A stretch of DNA of 64,000 nt, taken from the NCBI GenBank assembly GCA_900541345.1, contig UQJE01000001.1, positions 40,852-104,851 on the forward strand, read 5' to 3'. Source of the stretch: an uncultured Blautia sp. Its GTDB lineage: Bacteria > Bacillota > Clostridia > Lachnospirales > Lachnospiraceae. Every line of letters begins with the position of its first letter. Position 1 is the stretch's first letter. Shown piece after piece: positions 61,157 to 64,000 of this stretch. The notes beneath the pieces are model-generated. The model did not search any database. It saw nothing but the letters and a program-made list of their open reading frames with translations, and was not told the origin of the DNA. Made by a program: the position numbers and the translations under genes.

Positions 61157-62788
61157 TTATTCCTGAGGGCGTGTCCCAAGCGTTACTTCCATTGTAATGT
61201 CTTTGTATTCTCCGTCATCTGCTCTTGCAACAACAACCTCAACTGTTTCGCCTGCCTCATAATACTGCAGCTTTTCTACCAGATCCTGATTTCCCGTTAC
61301 TTTCTGACCGTCCAGCTTTTCAATAATATCTCCCTTTTTGATACCTGCTGCATCTGCTGCCTCTCCCGGAACTGTCTCTGTGACAAAAGCGCCGGAAGGC
61401 ATATTGTACATCTGGCTTACCTCGGAAGGAAGATCCTGCACTGTGACACCGAGATATGCTGTTTTACTTGCCGCTACTTTATCACGTGTTTTGCGATTCA
61501 TTAAATCCTCCAGAATCGGCTGTGCCTTGGAAATCGGAATGGCATATCCCATGCCTTCCACTGCATTGTCTGCATACTTGGCTGAATTGATTCCGATTAC
61601 TTCGCCTTTCATGTTAAGGAGCGCTCCGCCGCTGTTTCCGGGATTAATCGCTGCATCTGTCTGAATCAGCTCTGTGTTTGTACCTTCGTCTGTAGCAATG
61701 CTTCTATTCAGAGCACTCACCCAGCCTGAGGTAACGGACTGACCATAACCAAGAGCATTTCCGATTGCCACAACCTGCTCTCCAACTATAAGTCCGTCTG
61801 AATTTCCAAGCTGCGCGATTTTAATTTCACTCATGGTATCTTCCGGAATATCACTCTTTTTCACTGATACAACCGCAAGGTCGTTCTCCTCATCTGTTCC
61901 CTTGATTTTTGCATTAACTGCGTCTTCTACATTAATATCGCCGTCGCCGCTTGCCAGATTCTGTGTCTCTTCCTCTGCATTTACCACATCTTTTCCAATA
62001 AAACATACGCTTAATGTAGTAGCTCCTGCTACTACATGATTATTTGTTGCAATTAAAAGCTCATCGTCATTTTCTCCCACGATGATGCCAGAACCACTTC
62101 CCGCACTCTGATACTGCTGTGCGCCATATCCAAAAATCCCAAAATAGTCCGGAATTTCCTGTACGCTTACAGAAGTAATAGCAACAACGGAAGGCATGGA
62201 TGCCTGCGCTACATCAGCAACAGAATAAGCGTTTCCAGATACTTGATTTCCTTCTGAAGCTCCATTTTCTTCCTGAAGAATTTCTGTACTTGCAATCGGT
62301 TCCTGCTCCTCTTTAACGAGCGTTCCCATACCAAAAAATATCCCGCCTGCCACGACACCGAAAATCACTGCCAGAAGAGCTGCACAGCCTGCCTTTTTCC
62401 AGAAACCGCCTCCGCTTTTTCTGTTCTTTGGAGGCCTGGGAGGATTTCCGTTTCCGCCTGCACTTCCCTGATTTTCATGCACCTGATAATATCCGTATCT
62501 TGGAGGTACGGAACCATTCTGAGCAGACTCCCTTCTTCTCTGAGGCTCCGGATTTCCATATCGGTCAATACCGGAAGCATTCTGAGATTCCGGATTATAT
62601 CTGGAATACGGATGCGTCATAGGTCTTTTCTCTTCCCGGCTTTCACCAGATTGTGTATTCTTCCCGTTCGTAGTATTTTGCGCGTTCCGTGTATCCTGCT
62701 CATTCTGTATATTTTCTCTATTTTCATTTGCTCCCGGGCTTCCTTCTGCCTGTCTGTTATCAGGCTCCCATTTTCTTTCGTCACTCAT
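61157..62788 (-). CDS. HtrA/DegP-type membrane serine protease (S1C)
   Basis: 543 residues: a hydrophilic, Asn/Gln/Arg-rich cytosolic region (1-130), one membrane helix (134-156), a trypsin-like domain with His251 (TNNHVV), Asp303 (ENDLAVV) and Ser386 (NPGNSGGAL), and a C-terminal PDZ domain (about 445-540). It degrades or refolds misfolded proteins outside the membrane. The disordered N-terminus is longer than usual. It has its own terminator before the second clpX. Confidence 0.94.
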   Translation of the reverse strand: MSDERKWEPDNRQAEGSPGANENRENIQNEQDTRNAQNTTNGKNTQSGESREEKRPMTHPYSRYNPESQNASGIDRYGNPEPQRRRESAQNGSVPPRYGYYQVHENQGSAGGNGNPPRPPKNRKSGGGFWKKAGCAALLAVIFGVVAGGIFFGMGTLVKEEQEPIASTEILQEENGASEGNQVSGNAYSVADVAQASMPSVVAITSVSVQEIPDYFGIFGYGAQQYQSAGSGSGIIVGENDDELLIATNNHVVAGATTLSVCFIGKDVVNAEEETQNLASGDGDINVEDAVNAKIKGTDEENDLAVVSVKKSDIPEDTMSEIKIAQLGNSDGLIVGEQVVAIGNALGYGQSVTSGWVSALNRSIATDEGTNTELIQTDAAINPGNSGGALLNMKGEVIGINSAKYADNAVEGMGYAIPISKAQPILEDLMNRKTRDKVAASKTAYLGVTVQDLPSEVSQMYNMPSGAFVTETVPGEAADAAGIKKGDIIEKLDGQKVTGNQDLVEKLQYYEAGETVEVVVARADDGEYKDITMEVTLGTRPQE

Positions 62789-62902
62789 GGACTTTACTCC
62801 CTTCTATCTGAACATAATATCTTCTTTTTTATAAAACCAGTTTACCAGTGAATTGTGTTCAAAATGTGATAAACTTTGAAAATAATTATGTTCGAATAAA
62901 GC

Positions 62903-63829
62903 TTATCTATTCTTCCAGTATGCTCTGTTCATTGTCGCCCATAAAATAATTTTAGAGGGAAGTTTTTTATATCTTTTTCCCATAAAATATCCAATATACT
63001 TAAAGCCGCTCTGGAAAACAAGCTTTGGAAGAAGCCAGAATTTCCCATCTTTCATAAGAAGTTCCGCTGTTTTTTTTACAAGACGAATGCCCTCTCCCTC
63101 AGAAGGAACACCCTCAAATATTTCCGGGTGTTCCGCCTGGGATACACCCAGGTCAAAATTCCGATGAAGCTGCTGCAGACACGTGTAATTATGCGAATGC
63201 ACCACTTTTGCATCTGCAGCATAAGCAATGCCGTACCCTGCCTTTACCATATTTCCCGCGCAGATCATATCTTCGTTAAAAATTGCTTTCTTAACAAAGC
63301 CACCCACTTTATCATATGCTTCTCTTCTGTATGCCGCACAGACATTGGAACAGAAAAATGTTTTAACCCCGTAAACCGGCATATCCTTTTCTGTTTTGAT
63401 GCAGGAAGCTTCCGGATAATTAAAGCTTCTTGTACACTTTTCCAGGAAGCTGCAGTCTTCCTTTGGAAGCTGCCTTGCATAGGCAGCCCCCACATCTTCC
63501 TTCTCCAGAAGAGGCTTTATAAGATTTCCTATCAGATATTTATCATAAGGTACTGCATCTTGTGTCATAAATACAAGAATACTGCCATCTGCCAGAGCTG
63601 CGCCCGCTTTTCTCGTTCCGCCGTGGTCAAACTCATTCTTTTTTATGTGGTGAACTTCTGTCTTCGGACAAAGTGTTTCCCAACGGACGTCCCAATATTC
63701 TTCTTCCGTATTCATAATAATCACCTTATCCGGCTGATATTCCTGCTTTTTCATCCCTTTTAAAAGCTCCACAAATTCCTTCCCCGGGCGGTATGTAGGA
63801 ATGATCACATTTACTCTTATCTTTTCCAT
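62903..63829 (-). CDS. family 2 glycosyltransferase (rhamnosyltransferase-like)
   Basis: 308-residue GT-A fold enzyme. N-terminal VNVIIPTYRPGKEFVELL, metal-binding region VFMTQDAVPYD in place of a classic DxD, and FNEDMICAGNMVKAGYGIAYA as the acceptor-side ED motif. It resembles rhamnosyltransferases of cell-surface polysaccharides. No other polysaccharide genes are visible in the window. Confidence 0.88.
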   Translation of the reverse strand: MEKIRVNVIIPTYRPGKEFVELLKGMKKQEYQPDKVIIMNTEEEYWDVRWETLCPKTEVHHIKKNEFDHGGTRKAGAALADGSILVFMTQDAVPYDKYLIGNLIKPLLEKEDVGAAYARQLPKEDCSFLEKCTRSFNYPEASCIKTEKDMPVYGVKTFFCSNVCAAYRREAYDKVGGFVKKAIFNEDMICAGNMVKAGYGIAYAADAKVVHSHNYTCLQQLHRNFDLGVSQAEHPEIFEGVPSEGEGIRLVKKTAELLMKDGKFWLLPKLVFQSGFKYIGYFMGKRYKKLPSKIILWATMNRAYWKNR

Positions 63830-63847
63830 CTACTTTTCTCCTGTTGA

Positions 63848-63880
63848 AAAAAGGACCATCTTTTCAGATGCTCCTTTTTT
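63848..63880 (-). terminator. terminator before the glycosyltransferase gene
   Basis: GGAGCATC/GATGGTCC stem flanked by A and T runs; on the minus strand it ends the Gly-Asp repeat gene. Confidence 0.8.
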
Positions 63881-63892
63881 TGCTTTTATTAT

Positions 63893-64000
63893 TTACTGAT
63901 ACACTATGTCAGAATCCCCGCCACCGGTATCTCCGCCGCCAACGTCTCCGCCGCCGGTATCTCCACCGCCAACGTCTCCGCCGCCGGTATCTCCACCACC
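63893..64000 (-). CDS. C-terminal end of a Gly-Asp repeat protein (partial)
   Basis: Only the last 35 codons are inside the window. They encode six GGGD units alternating T and V (GGGDTGGGDV repeated) and the tail SDIVYQ. The DNA is a 15-bp repeat with a 30-bp higher period. The rest of the protein lies beyond the window, so its function cannot be stated. A terminator follows. Confidence 0.7.
   Translation of the reverse strand, partial: GGGDTGGGDVGGGDTGGGDVGGGDTGGGDSDIVYQ

Noticed and set aside
63901..64000. CRISPR array at the window end
   Set aside because: The repeat is a 15/30-bp in-frame coding repeat without unique spacers.

Overview
The window looks like chromosomal DNA of a low-to-moderate GC Gram-positive anaerobe of the Clostridia, most likely Lachnospiraceae (Blautia-like). 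This is inferred from AGGAGG-type ribosome binding sites, a T-box leader, the tig-clpP-clpX-lon-engB and EcfA1-EcfA2-EcfT-TruA gene orders, and the style of the DUF4179/ECF sigma and BlaI/BlaR1 genes. No database was searched, so the species is not fixed. Most genes lie on the minus strand.

Layout. 1-2.6 kb: a TetM-like GTPase cut by the window start, then brnQ behind a T-box. 3.0-4.7 kb: mgtE behind a small acidic leader ORF. 4.7-7.3 kb: rplM-rpsI, with a 1.3-kb insert at the rpsI 3' end that is bounded by 52-bp direct repeats and carries a DUF1016 (YhcG-type) nuclease. 7.4-10.3 kb: an MFS transporter and an ECF sigma/DUF4179 anti-sigma pair. 10.6-16.3 kb: an operon for a secreted protein, a lipoprotein, two membrane proteins and an ABC ATPase, divergent from a blaI-blaR1-type pair, with an 18-bp palindromic operator in front of each arm. 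16.4-26 kb: housekeeping block truA, ecfT, ecfA2, ecfA1, engB, lon, clpX, clpP, tig. 26-29.7 kb: DJ-1, CYTH, proC, ferritin and small genes. 29.8-33.7 kb: a FecBCDE-type uptake operon followed by an NMT1/SsuA-type binding protein. 33.9-38.8 kb: malQ, a DUF89 phosphatase, the sugar-ABC ATPase msmX/ugpC and a PucR-type regulator. 38.8-42.7 kb: modABC divergent from a molbindin and an HTH-PBP regulator. 42.8-49.8 kb: glpK, uppP, carB, carA with a structured leader. 49.9-51.6 kb: a CNNM/CorC-type membrane protein with a second acidic leader ORF, and tRNA-Leu(CAG). 51.9-57.3 kb: YhcH-like protein, RmlD-like reductase, S66 peptidase, an AT-rich AAA-ATPase/PIN pair, a membrane protein and an acetyltransferase. 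57.4-64 kb: an alanine symporter, a zinc-ribbon protein, a second divergent ClpX, an HtrA-type protease, a glycosyltransferase and the end of a Gly-Asp repeat protein.

Main candidates for something undescribed: (1) two unlinked putative Mg2+ transport genes (mgtE and the CNNM gene) each have a promoter, a 29-33 codon leader ORF with an acidic start, and a terminator-like hairpin formed by the end of that ORF, which suggests leader-peptide attenuation; (2) a secreted-protein/ABC operon under a BlaI/BlaR1-type switch with two matched operators; (3) a small mobile island at rpsI with a nuclease gene carrying two related inverted repeats; (4) an AAA-ATPase plus PIN-domain pair that resembles a defence module; (5) a second ClpX that keeps the ClpP-docking IGF loop but lacks the RKH loop.
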